A stretch of DNA of 6,455 bases from DATLSM01 sp035534175 (GCA_035534175.1 DATLSM010000093.1:1-6455); one strand, 5' to 3'; counted from the stretch's first letter, positions 1 through 6,295 are shown. The notes: generated by a model from the sequence alone, not told the origin. Numbers and translations: made by a program.

Positions 1-286
1 GGAGCCGAGCTCATTCCCCACCGATTGTCGTTCATCCGCGGCCTGCGGGCCGCCCGCCGCTCAGCCCGCACCCAGCCGGGGCTTTCCCCCCCTCAGGATC
101 GAGGCCGCATATCAGCAGGCGATCGCGGAGATCCTGGCTGAAGTGCTCCCCGAGCGCCGCCCCCGCAAGAACCCGCGCGTGATCAAGCGCAAGATGTCCA
201 AGTGGGGCGTGAAGCGCCCCGAGCACCGCAACTGCCCCCAACCCACCACACAGGCCAAGGACAGCATCATTCTCCTAGCCGCTTAA
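1..286 (+). pseudogene. IS4-family transposase, 3' fragment with frameshift
   Basis: This is the C-terminal end of a DDE transposase of the IS4 family; the rest lies beyond the left edge. Frame 1 (from base 1) reads AELIPHRLSFIRGLRAARRS, which resembles the conserved stretch of these enzymes that reads roughly 'DRLSF.RALR.ARR'. From about base 92 the homology moves to frame 2, with EAAYQQAIAEIL and then the family's very characteristic tail NPRVIKRKMSKWGVKRPEHR followed by a PQPT motif, ending in TAA at 284-286. The switch falls at a run of seven C (86-92). Removing one C joins both halves in one frame, so a one-base expansion explains it. I infer a dead copy. A sequencing error or slippage-based frameshifting are the alternatives. 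The right terminal inverted repeat should lie just after 286 but cannot be defined without the left end. Confidence 0.8.
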
Positions 287-418
287 GTTTACGGTATTGG
301 GGCTAAAGGCGGTCGCCTCTCGCTGGTGGTGCTGGCGCTCGCTGCTTGCGCCCAGACAATCATCTTCCTCGCCAGCGGCAGAGTCGATCGGCCTCATTTT
401 CGCGTGCCGCGGAACCTG

Positions 419-438
419 TAACTACAATCCGCCCGGTG
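419..438 (+). promoter_or_regulatory. Probable -10 element for a leaderless PAP2 mRNA
   Basis: TACAAT at 423-428 is a good -10 hexamer (TAnnnT). It is followed by seven bases and then the in-frame GTG at 436. Transcription normally begins 6-7 bases after the -10, so the mRNA would start at or next to the start codon. No Shine-Dalgarno sequence precedes this GTG, which fits leaderless translation, common in actinobacteria. No TTGACA-like -35 is visible. This is inference from spacing only. Confidence 0.5.
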
Positions 439-1215
439 TCACGGGCTTTGGAGCGCATCTCGACCAGGCTGCCCCAGGGCTGGGGCGACGCCGGCCGCCA
501 GCTCGGCATCCTAGCCCTGGTTGACTTCGCTTATGAGATGGTCCGTGGCGTCGCCGATACCCAGCGCTCTGTGGCGATCGTCCACGGCCAGGAGGTGATC
601 GAATTCGAGCAGTCGATTCACACCTTCTTTGAGCCTCGCCTTCAGGCCCTCTTCCTGCCCGCCCACTGGCTGATCGACTTCGCAAACCAGGTCTACCTCA
701 ACGCCCAGTTCTCGATCGCACTTGGCTTCCTGATCTGGCTCTACCTATTCCGCAACGACTCTTATTGTTTCGTGCGCAACATGTTCGTCGTCTCGATGAG
801 CCTGGCGCTGATCGGCTACACCCTGTTCCCCACCGCCCCGCCGCGGATGTTCCCCGAACACGGCTTCATCGACACTGTCAACGCCTTCTCCGGCGTTAAC
901 CACAACTCCGCCTTGGCCAAGCTCTTTATCAACCCCTACGCGGCCATCCCCAGCATGCACTGCGCCTTCGCGCTGATGATCGGCGGCAGCGGTGTGATGG
1001 TCTGCCGCCGCCGGTACACGCGGGCCTTCTGGGCCGCCTGGCCCTTGCTCGTCACCTGGGTAGTTATCGTCACCGCCAACCACTTCTGGACGGACGCGGT
1101 TCTCGGCTGGGCCGTGGCCGTCTCCTCGGCGCTGGTCGCCGCCCGTGTGCTCGCCCGCGCCCGCCCGGATGCCTGGTCTTGGCGGTCAAACTCTCCTCGA
1201 GAGGTCGAGGTCTAA
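436..1215 (+). CDS. PAP2-superfamily membrane phosphatase (AUR1/Ipt1-like)
   Basis: This is an integral membrane protein of the PAP2 superfamily, the AUR1/inositolphosphotransferase-like branch common in actinobacteria. Counted from GTG 436 it has 259 residues. A family-typical FEQSIHTFFEP stretch lies at 57-67, RNDSYCFVRN at 106-115, FPTAPPR at 131-137, then the catalytic motifs PSMH (172-175, His175 as phosphate-transfer acid/base) and NHFWTD (215-220, His216 as nucleophile with Asp220). Hydrophobic segments lie around 22-36, 90-105, 115-131, 176-190, 199-214 and 221-241. Family members hydrolyse or transfer lipid phosphates at the membrane; the actual substrate cannot be read from sequence. 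With UppP and a PBP nearby, a polyprenyl or phospholipid phosphate is plausible. The frame is open back to 307 and a TTG at 346 would give 289 residues, but the added N-terminus is not membrane-like. GTG 436 is preferred because of the -10 element just upstream. TTG 448 is also possible. Confidence 0.85.
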   Translation: MSRALERISTRLPQGWGDAGRQLGILALVDFAYEMVRGVADTQRSVAIVHGQEVIEFEQSIHTFFEPRLQALFLPAHWLIDFANQVYLNAQFSIALGFLIWLYLFRNDSYCFVRNMFVVSMSLALIGYTLFPTAPPRMFPEHGFIDTVNAFSGVNHNSALAKLFINPYAAIPSMHCAFALMIGGSGVMVCRRRYTRAFWAAWPLLVTWVVIVTANHFWTDAVLGWAVAVSSALVAARVLARARPDAWSWRSNSPREVEV

Positions 1216-1230
1216 CTACAATCGGCGACC
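1213..1230 (+). promoter_or_regulatory. Possible promoter between PAP2 gene and PBP gene
   Basis: The 11-base word TAACTACAATC found in front of the PAP2 gene (419-429) recurs exactly at 1213-1223, where its TAA is the PAP2 stop codon. Its TACAAT (1217-1222) would place a transcript start near 1229-1230, giving the PBP gene an untranslated leader of about 237 bases containing the 1296-1335 hairpin. There is no convincing -35. An 11-base match can occur by chance, so this is a weak call. Confidence 0.3.
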
Positions 1231-1295
1231 TGATCGGGGTTGGGCGGCATTGCCACCGCGTCCGGCGCCGCCTCTGCATCCTCCCTCTCCGGAGC

Positions 1296-1335
1296 CTCCA
1301 TTGGTCAGCACTGAATTCGCAGGCCACCAATGGGG
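1296..1335 (+). repeat. Inverted repeat / hairpin in the PAP2-PBP intergenic region
   Basis: CCATTGGT (1298-1305) and ACCAATGG (1326-1333) are perfect inverted copies around a 20-base loop. On the plus-strand transcript a U-G and a C-G pair extend the stem to ten pairs. The surrounding 1216-1466 stretch holds no credible gene: the open frames across it have no family-like content and run through this structure. It lies about 80 bases after the PAP2 stop and has no T-run behind it. It could therefore be a weak terminator, a leader structure of the PBP mRNA, or a protein-binding site. Confidence 0.4.
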
Positions 1336-1466
1336 CCCGGCGAGGGAAACCGACATCCTCTCCCTGGAGCCGCCTAGAATCCAGCCTATCCGACTGGATG
1401 ACGCTTCGGATGCCACTCGCGCCCTTAAGCCGCGAATTTAATTGCAGCTTCTAGGTTTTGCCGAGC

Positions 1467-3140
1467 ATGCCGGAGAGGCGGAACAGGCTGGCCGAGCGAC
1501 GCCGTGTGCGTAGGAGACGACGGCGCTTATTGGTGATTTTGTTGAGCGCTCTTGCAGTCATAGTGCTCCTCGAGCGCGAGACCTCGAATTCCACAGGCCA
1601 GGCCGCAGCTGCCGCGACTCGCTTCGGCCAGGAGTGGGAGGCTCGCGACTGGCCAGCGATGTATCGGATGTTGAGTCCCGCGAGCCGCCGCTCGGTCTCC
1701 TTCGCCGCGTTCAAGCGAAGCTACGCGAGCGCGGCGGTCACCTCGACCGAGACTTCGGTGCAGACCGGACCCCCGGTCCCCGTTGGGCCCATAGACGTCC
1801 TCCTGCCGGTTCGGGTCGGAACCAGGGCCTTCGGGTCGATCGAGGGCATGACCGATCTCAGCGCCGTGCCTGGGGGCCATGGCACTGACTCGATCGCTTG
1901 GCGACACCGGGACATCTTTCCCGGGCTGGGGGCAGGGCAGCGCCTCCACAGCAACCTCGTGGAGCCCCCCCGGGCGGCGATCCTCGCCGCTGATGGCACT
2001 CCGGTCTCGGCCTCTGCCAACGGTGTCTTTACCTTGGGCTCGGCCGGTGAAGAAATTGCCGGTGTGCTCGGCGCGCCGAGCTCCTCAGAGCGCGCCAAGG
2101 GGGAGCTGACGGCAGGGGTCAGCGGGCTGGAGCGGCTATACGACTCCCGGCTGGCCGGGAAGCCGGGAGGCCGTCTTTACGCGGGGCGACGCCTGCTCGC
2201 ATCCGGCCGAGCCCGCGGGACAGCTCCGCTGCGAACGACGATAGATCCTTTACTGCAGCGGGCCGCAGCCGCCGCTCTGGGCTCTCGCGACGGGGGTGTT
2301 GCCGTGATCCGGCCTTCCGATGGCGCCGTCCTGGCCCTTTCCGGTCTCGCGCTCTCGGCTGCGCAGCCGCCCGGCTCGACCTTCAAGATCGTCACGACTG
2401 CGGCGGCCTTGAAAGCCGGCCTTACCTCGCCGGGGCGCTCCTATCCGGTCCGGACCTCGGCGACCCTCGACGGCTACGTACTTCACAACGCCAACGGCGA
2501 GGCGTGCGGTGGAAGCCTCTCCGAGGCCTTCGCCGTGTCCTGCAACTCCGTATTTGCTCCCCTTGGGGCGCAGGTCGGCGCTTCGAGGCTGGTCGAGGCC
2601 GCGCGGCGTTTCGGCTTCGACGGCCACCCGCGGCTCCCCGATGCACTGCGCAGCACGATCCCAGGTCGCGGGGACCTGGGCAACAGTCTCATGGTCGGCT
2701 CGACCTCAATCGGACAAGGCCAGGTTCTTGCGACGCCGCTGGAGATGGCATCGGTGGCGGCGACGATCGCGAATCGGGGCGTCAGGGCCCGACCCCATCT
2801 GCTCGCCAGTCTGCCGACGATCACCCGCCGCGCGACCTCGTCTCATATTGCCAGCCAGATTCGCAGCCTGATGCTCGGCGTCGTCGAACATGGCACCGGG
2901 ACGGCGGCTGCCATCCCCGGGATGCCGATAGCCGGTAAGACCGGGACAGCCGAACTGCGCAATCAGTCCGAAAGCGCGACTCTGGGTACCCATCCTCAGG
3001 ACACCGATGCCTGGTTTGTGGCCTTTCCCGCCGATCATCCTTCGGTAGCGGTCGCCGTGATGCTGGTGGGCGCCGGGTACGGCGGTCAGGCTGCCGCACC
3101 GATAGCCCGGAGCGTTCTGCTGGCGGCGCTGGGAAGGTGA
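1467..3140 (+). CDS. Class B penicillin-binding protein, MecA/PbpA type (D,D-transpeptidase)
   Basis: This is a peptidoglycan crosslinking transpeptidase anchored in the membrane with its catalytic part outside. From ATG 1467 it has 557 residues. A very basic N-terminus with eleven Arg among residues 4-20 is followed by one membrane anchor (21-35). An NTF2-like MecA_N-type domain spans about 48-155, ending in the typical W...DIFPGL pattern. A compact dimerisation region covers about 165-250, including SGLERLYDSRLAG (219-231). The transpeptidase domain starts at TTIDPLLQ (257-264). All three catalytic motifs are present: STFK (304-307, Ser304 nucleophile), SCN (358-360) and KTG (491-493). The RGxI..R.G motif usual at the start of the dimerisation region is degenerate (RAAILAADG, 169-177). 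TTG 1458, three codons upstream, is an alternative start. ATG is preferred, with a possible -10 TAGGTT (1452-1457) nine bases ahead and no clear Shine-Dalgarno. Such proteins are transpeptidase-only and need a partner glycosyltransferase. Confidence 0.92.
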   Translation: MPERRNRLAERRRVRRRRRRLLVILLSALAVIVLLERETSNSTGQAAAAATRFGQEWEARDWPAMYRMLSPASRRSVSFAAFKRSYASAAVTSTETSVQTGPPVPVGPIDVLLPVRVGTRAFGSIEGMTDLSAVPGGHGTDSIAWRHRDIFPGLGAGQRLHSNLVEPPRAAILAADGTPVSASANGVFTLGSAGEEIAGVLGAPSSSERAKGELTAGVSGLERLYDSRLAGKPGGRLYAGRRLLASGRARGTAPLRTTIDPLLQRAAAAALGSRDGGVAVIRPSDGAVLALSGLALSAAQPPGSTFKIVTTAAALKAGLTSPGRSYPVRTSATLDGYVLHNANGEACGGSLSEAFAVSCNSVFAPLGAQVGASRLVEAARRFGFDGHPRLPDALRSTIPGRGDLGNSLMVGSTSIGQGQVLATPLEMASVAATIANRGVRARPHLLASLPTITRRATSSHIASQIRSLMLGVVEHGTGTAAAIPGMPIAGKTGTAELRNQSESATLGTHPQDTDAWFVAFPADHPSVAVAVMLVGAGYGGQAAAPIARSVLLAALGR

Positions 3141-3158
3141 GTCGCTGGGCTGGGCCGT

Positions 3159-3185
3159 CCTGGGAGGCAAACGCGGGCTCCCGGG
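3159..3185 (+). terminator. Candidate terminator hairpin after the PBP gene
   Basis: CCTGGGAG (3159-3166) pairs with CTCCCGGG (3178-3185) as eight base pairs, one of them U-G, around an 11-base loop. It begins 18 bases after the PBP stop. The wobble pair works only on the plus-strand RNA, which fits a role for the PBP transcript. No T-run follows, as is frequent in GC-rich genomes, so the function is not certain. Confidence 0.42.
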
Positions 3186-3188
3186 CTG

Positions 3189-3206
3189 AGATGCGGGTCG
3201 GCATCT
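3189..3206. terminator. Small perfect hairpin between convergent genes
   Basis: AGATGC (3189-3194) and GCATCT (3201-3206) form a perfect six-pair stem with a six-base loop, usable on both strands. It lies 45 bases beyond the UppP stop, between the 3' ends of the PBP gene and the UppP gene, where terminators are expected. The stem is short and no T-run follows, so this is tentative. Confidence 0.28.
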
Positions 3207-3251
3207 ACGGTTGCCAGCCAGTCGGCGCGGCCCGAGGTTAGGTGGCCGAGT

Positions 3252-4166
3252 TTAGGTCTGGGTGTAGAGGACCATCGCCGCTCCGAACACCACGCAGTAG
3301 ACGGCGAAGGGGATCAGCGTCCTGGTCTTGAAGTAGCGGACGAGGAAGCGAACGGTAAAGAGGGCCGCCACCGCCGCTGAGAGGCAGGCGACCACGGCCT
3401 GTCCGCGGACGCCGTTGCCGAGGGGCCCGAGCAGGTCGGGCAGCTTGAAGAGGCCGGCGGCGAGGATGATCGGGGTGGCGAGGAGGAAGGCGAAGCGGGC
3501 CGAGTCGCTGTGGTCGAGCCCGCGGGCGAGGCCGGCGCCCATCGTCACACCCTCCCGGCTGATCCCGGCGATCAGGGCGGTTGACTGGGCGACGCCGACC
3601 ACCGCGGCCTCTCGGTACTCCAGGGTGGTCAGCTGTCGGCCGCCGTCGGGCTTCGCCCCCTCGCGCTGGGCCAGCTCGCGGACCTCGGCACGGCGCCTGA
3701 ACGCCTCGGCGGCGAAGAGGACCGCTCCGTTGATCATCAGGAACACTGCGGCCACCGTCGGCTTGGCGGTCAGCGTGCGCAGCTGGTGCTCAAAGGCCAG
3801 GCCGAGGATCCCGGCCGGGATGCTGGCGACGATGATCAGCCAGGCGAGGCGCTCGGTGGGGGTCTCGGCCCGTCGCTTGCCCAGGGTGCGAAAGAAGGCG
3901 GAGACGATCTGCACCCAGTCGTGGCGGAAGTAGACGAGCAGGCCGAGGGCGCTGCCCACGTGGAGCATCACGACCAGGGCCAACCAGTAGGACTCCGATT
4001 GGGATTGGACCTTGACCAGCCCGCTCCAGCCGAACAAGGTCGGGTAGAGCACGGTGTGGCCGAGACTGGAGATCGGGAACAGCTCGGTGACGCCCTGTAG
4101 GACTCCGAGGACGACCGCCTGGAAGTAGCTGAGGGCGGAGGCGATGGGAAGGGAAAGGGCTGGCAA
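3252..4166 (-). CDS. uppP: Undecaprenyl-diphosphate phosphatase, UppP/BacA family (atypical motifs)
   Basis: This multi-pass membrane enzyme converts undecaprenyl diphosphate to the monophosphate, recycling the lipid carrier for wall polymers. From TTG 4166 it has 304 residues. Motif 1 is QGVTELFPISSLGH (24-37): Gln24 sits where E. coli has Glu17, Glu28 matches Glu21, Ser33/34 match Ser26/27 and His37 matches His30. Motif 2 is AGISREGVT (200-208), with Arg204 matching Arg174. Compared with the usual PGTSRSGxT, Pro is replaced by Ala and the second Ser by Glu, and SSxGH carries Leu. From memory, a similar variant group exists in actinobacteria. An insert of charged residues (156-184) forms a cytoplasmic loop before motif 2. 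A TAAGCT (-10-like, bases 4181-4176) lies nine bases before the TTG and no Shine-Dalgarno is evident. The gene is 92 bases downstream of lgt on the same strand. Activity on C55-PP is inferred from the family. Confidence 0.87.
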   Translation of the reverse strand: MPALSLPIASALSYFQAVVLGVLQGVTELFPISSLGHTVLYPTLFGWSGLVKVQSQSESYWLALVVMLHVGSALGLLVYFRHDWVQIVSAFFRTLGKRRAETPTERLAWLIIVASIPAGILGLAFEHQLRTLTAKPTVAAVFLMINGAVLFAAEAFRRRAEVRELAQREGAKPDGGRQLTTLEYREAAVVGVAQSTALIAGISREGVTMGAGLARGLDHSDSARFAFLLATPIILAAGLFKLPDLLGPLGNGVRGQAVVACLSAAVAALFTVRFLVRYFKTRTLIPFAVYCVVFGAAMVLYTQT

Positions 4167-4258
4167 GACGGCGACAGCTTACGCCGTTCGGAGGCCTTCG
4201 AGGAGGCTGTAACCATCTGCGGGCCTTTCTTCGTCGGTCGGCGAAGTCGAAGTTTGCT

Positions 4259-5071
4259 TCAGCCAAACCTCGGTTCGGCCTCGACTACACGCCCCCGCCT
4301 CTGGGTCCTCACGAACCAGACGGCACCGACGAGGGTCAGCACGCAGGCCACGTAGAAGTTCAGCCGCAGGCCGAAGATGTAGTGGGCGGGATCGACCCGG
4401 ATGGCCTCCTCAAAGATGCGAAAGGCTGAATAGCCGGTGACGTAGAGGGCGAAGAGGCCCGGCGGCTTGATCCGGCGGCGGTGCCCCAGCCAGACGAGGA
4501 ACGCGGCGAGGCAGAGGTTCCAGATCAGCTCGTAGAGGAAGGTGGGCTGGAAGGTGGCGAACGCCGCGTAGCCAGCCGGTCTGTGGGCCGGTGAGATCTG
4601 AAGCGCCCAGGGAAGGTTCGTCGGCCCGCCGAAGAGCTCCTGGTTGAAGTAGTTCCCGATCCGGCCCACCGCCTGGCCGACCAGGAGCGCCGGGGCGGTC
4701 GCGTCCATGAAGGGGGCCGCCTTGACGCCCGCACGGCGCAGCCGCCACACCCCGACCGCGGCGCCCAGGGCGATGCCGCCCCAGATCCCCATCCCGCCGT
4801 CCCAGACCGCGAACGGCCCCCACCAATGCGGCGGGACCAGGTTCGAGCTGGTGATGTCGAAGTAGATCCGTCCCCCGATCAGCCCCGCTGGGAAGCCCCA
4901 CATCGCGACGTCGTAGACCAGCTCGCGCGAGCCGCCGATCGCCTCCCAGCGGCGGACCGTTATAAAGACCGCCAAGACGAGCGCGATCACGTACATCAGC
5001 CCGTAGACGTGGACTTCGAAGGAGCCGAGCTGAAAGCCGTCGGTGGAGGGGCTTGGTATTGATGCAAGCAC
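4259..5071 (-). CDS. lgt: Prolipoprotein diacylglyceryl transferase
   Basis: This membrane enzyme moves diacylglycerol from phosphatidylglycerol to the lipobox cysteine of prolipoproteins, the first step of lipoprotein maturation. From GTG 5071 it has 270 residues, normal for the family. The N-terminus (V/M)LASIPSPS is typical of actinobacterial Lgt. HVYGLM (21-26) carries Tyr23, matching the essential Tyr26 of E. coli. The signature GRIGNYFNQELFGGP spans 136-150, with Arg137 and Asn140 matching Arg143 and Asn146. GYSAFRIFEEAIR (213-225) holds Tyr214 and Arg218, matching Tyr235 and Arg239. The loop GGMGIWGG (92-99) has Trp where E. coli has His103, as is usual in actinobacteria. About seven membrane segments are expected. 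An in-frame ATG at 5098 would add nine residues. GTG is preferred because it matches the family N-terminus and a GACAAT lies six bases upstream. The transporter gene ends 72 bases upstream, so an operon with it is possible. Confidence 0.93.
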   Translation of the reverse strand: MLASIPSPSTDGFQLGSFEVHVYGLMYVIALVLAVFITVRRWEAIGGSRELVYDVAMWGFPAGLIGGRIYFDITSSNLVPPHWWGPFAVWDGGMGIWGGIALGAAVGVWRLRRAGVKAAPFMDATAPALLVGQAVGRIGNYFNQELFGGPTNLPWALQISPAHRPAGYAAFATFQPTFLYELIWNLCLAAFLVWLGHRRRIKPPGLFALYVTGYSAFRIFEEAIRVDPAHYIFGLRLNFYVACVLTLVGAVWFVRTQRRGRVVEAEPRFG

Positions 5072-5083
5072 GCGGGCATTGTC
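5069..5083 (-). promoter_or_regulatory. Probable -10 element for a leaderless lgt mRNA
   Basis: On the minus strand GACAAT (5083-5078) is followed by six bases and the GTG start codon (5071-5069). It is the same arrangement as TACAAT plus seven bases plus GTG in front of the PAP2 gene. No Shine-Dalgarno is placed for this GTG and no consensus -35 is seen. If correct, lgt has its own promoter and is not only read through from the transporter gene. Confidence 0.42.
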
Positions 5084-5143
5084 TATGACCGACGCCATCC
5101 CTCTCGATCCGCTTGGCAGTGATCGGGCTCTCCATACGCCCCC

Positions 5144-5959
5144 TCAGCAGAGGACTGAGAAGAGCAGGCGAATGGCGAGGGCGATCAGCGCAACCCCGAG
5201 GATCCGCCTGATAGAGGGGCCGGTTAGCCGCTGGGAGAGCCTTGCCCCCAGCTGCGCCCCGGGAAGGACCCCGACAGAGATCGCGATCGCCCGGCGCAGG
5301 CCGTTGCCAGCGTAGAGCATGCCACTGAGCAGATGGGTGAGGCTGGCGCTGCCGGCGATGAAGACCAGCACGAAGTGTGAGGTGGCGGTTGCGATATGGG
5401 TGGGGAATCCCAGGGCGCCGACGAGGAGCGGCACGTGCATCACGCCGCCGCCGATGCCGAGAAAGCTGGAGAGGAACCCGACGAAGACGCTGTAGGCCAT
5501 CCCGCGGCGCATCGGCACGCGGTAGCGGTAGGTGACTCCGAGGCGATCGACGATCTCTCGCCGCTCAGTTGTGCCTTGCGGATCCGCTCGCTCGGCATGT
5601 GGTTGAAGCCGGATCACCGCAAATGCCGCACTGCCAAGCACCGCGGCCATGATCAGATCGAAGACGCGGACCGGAACGTAGCGCACGGCGAGCGCACCGA
5701 GCACCGATCCCGGCATCGCGGCTGCCGCGAAGCGGATGCCGGTGCTGTAGTCGATTCGGCGCAGGCGCGCGTAGGCGATCGAGCCGGAGAGCGCGTTGAA
5801 GAAGACAACCAGGAGGCTGATCGAGGTGATCGTCGCCGCCGATAGTGTCGGGTAGAGGATCAGCAGGATCGGGGTGAGGATGAAACCCCCGCCGGCACCC
5901 ACCAGGGTGCCCAAAATGCCGACCGCTAACCCGAGCAGGGCCAACAGCACATATGTCAC
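5144..5959 (-). CDS. TauE/SafE-family membrane transporter (sulfite exporter-like)
   Basis: This is a 271-residue integral membrane protein of the TauE/SafE family (formerly DUF81), whose characterised members move sulfite, sulfoacetate or other small organosulfur anions. It shows the internal duplication typical of the family. Each half starts with a glycine-rich re-entrant motif: GTLVGAGGGFILTPIL (17-32) and SSFLGIGGGVMHVPLL (164-179). A hydrophilic, charged linker (about 117-150) joins the halves. Roughly eight membrane segments are expected, ending in a hydrophobic tail to Cys271. The start is GTG 5959, with AAAGG (bases 5974-5970) ten bases upstream as a weak Shine-Dalgarno. No sulfur-metabolism gene lies nearby, so the substrate is unknown and the name is family-level only. 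The gene precedes lgt on the same strand and is divergent from the small membrane protein gene. Confidence 0.87.
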   Translation of the reverse strand: MTYVLLALLGLAVGILGTLVGAGGGFILTPILLILYPTLSAATITSISLLVVFFNALSGSIAYARLRRIDYSTGIRFAAAAMPGSVLGALAVRYVPVRVFDLIMAAVLGSAAFAVIRLQPHAERADPQGTTERREIVDRLGVTYRYRVPMRRGMAYSVFVGFLSSFLGIGGGVMHVPLLVGALGFPTHIATATSHFVLVFIAGSASLTHLLSGMLYAGNGLRRAIAISVGVLPGAQLGARLSQRLTGPSIRRILGVALIALAIRLLFSVLC

Positions 5960-5980
5960 CGGGTCGGCGCCTTTGCGCTT

Positions 5981-5991
5981 GAATAAGATTC
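5981..5991. promoter_or_regulatory. Overlapping divergent -10 elements, short palindrome
   Basis: The 33 bases between the divergent starts hold GAATAAGATTC (5981-5991), an imperfect palindrome (GAAT/ATTC). It contains TAAGAT (5984-5989) facing right and TCTTAT (5988-5983) facing left, both -10-like. The rightward start point would fall near 5996, so the GTG at 6002 rather than 5993 could be the first codon on that mRNA. The overlap suggests that both genes cannot be transcribed from here at once. No -35 consensus is seen. Confidence 0.3.
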
Positions 5992-5992
5992 G

Positions 5993-6295
5993 GTGAGCGA
6001 GGTGACCTCCCCAAACGGCATGCGAGGACGCTCTTCCTCGGCCGAGGACTGGGGTAGGGCGGTCATCTCCTCACTGATTGTCGTCGCGGTTGCTGCGGTC
6101 GCTGGGATTATTGGCTCGGCTTGGTCCATATACCTCGCCGTCGGCTTTGCGATCCTTGGATTGGCCTTCCTCTTGCAGGCGCGGCGGAGCGCTCGCAGCT
6201 CAAAGCCCTCGGGCAAGGTCTCGATCAAAGCGGCTTTGGCCGCTTTGATACTGCTGGCGCTCGCCACCGTCACCGTGATCATCAAGCAGCTCTAG
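5993..6295 (+). CDS. Small membrane protein of unknown function
   Basis: I do not recognise this 100-residue protein. It has a short polar N-terminus (1-20), two closely spaced hydrophobic segments (23-41 and 44-63), a basic linker (64-75, RRSARSSKPSGK) and a third hydrophobic segment (78-97) ending in KQL. This gives three predicted membrane helices and no catalytic motif. The positive linker between helices two and three would lie inside the cell by the positive-inside rule, placing the N-terminus inside as well. Start GTG 5993 could instead be GTG 6002, three codons later, given the -10 at 5984-5989. It is divergent from the transporter gene with only 33 bases between starts. A perfect 11-base inverted repeat lies in its last quarter. 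Its membrane pattern and clean frame support a real gene; its role is unknown. Confidence 0.6.
   Translation: MSEVTSPNGMRGRSSSAEDWGRAVISSLIVVAVAAVAGIIGSAWSIYLAVGFAILGLAFLLQARRSARSSKPSGKVSIKAALAALILLALATVTVIIKQL
6224..6249. repeat. Perfect 11-bp inverted repeat inside the small membrane protein gene
   Basis: ATCAAAGCGGC (6224-6234) and GCCGCTTTGAT (6239-6249) are exact inverted copies around the four-base loop TTTG. As RNA this is a strong hairpin. It covers codons 78-86 (I-K-A-A-L-A-A-L-I), where two in-frame copies of GCnGCTTTG occur. It lies 43 bases before the stop codon. A function as terminator, RNA structure or binding site is not established. Confidence 0.6.

Noticed and set aside
326..421. 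Tiny frame with a lipobox-like LALAAC after the transposase end
   Set aside because: At most about 31 residues with nothing after the hydrophobic stretch and no ribosome binding site. Probably chance hydrophobic content in GC-rich DNA.
1379..1399. ATCCAG/CTGGAT small hairpin upstream of the PBP gene
   Set aside because: Six pairs with a nine-base loop are common by chance, and it has no special position relative to a start or stop.
1145..1454. Open frames on both strands across the PAP2-PBP gap
   Set aside because: Arg/Pro/Ser-rich translations without any family feature or ribosome binding site, overlapping each other and the PAP2 end.
4229..4246. CTTCG/CGAAG hairpin 12 bases after the lgt stop
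   Set aside because: On the minus-strand RNA the stem has only five continuous pairs followed by an A-C mismatch, and it is followed by AAAGG rather than a U-run. Too weak to call a terminator.
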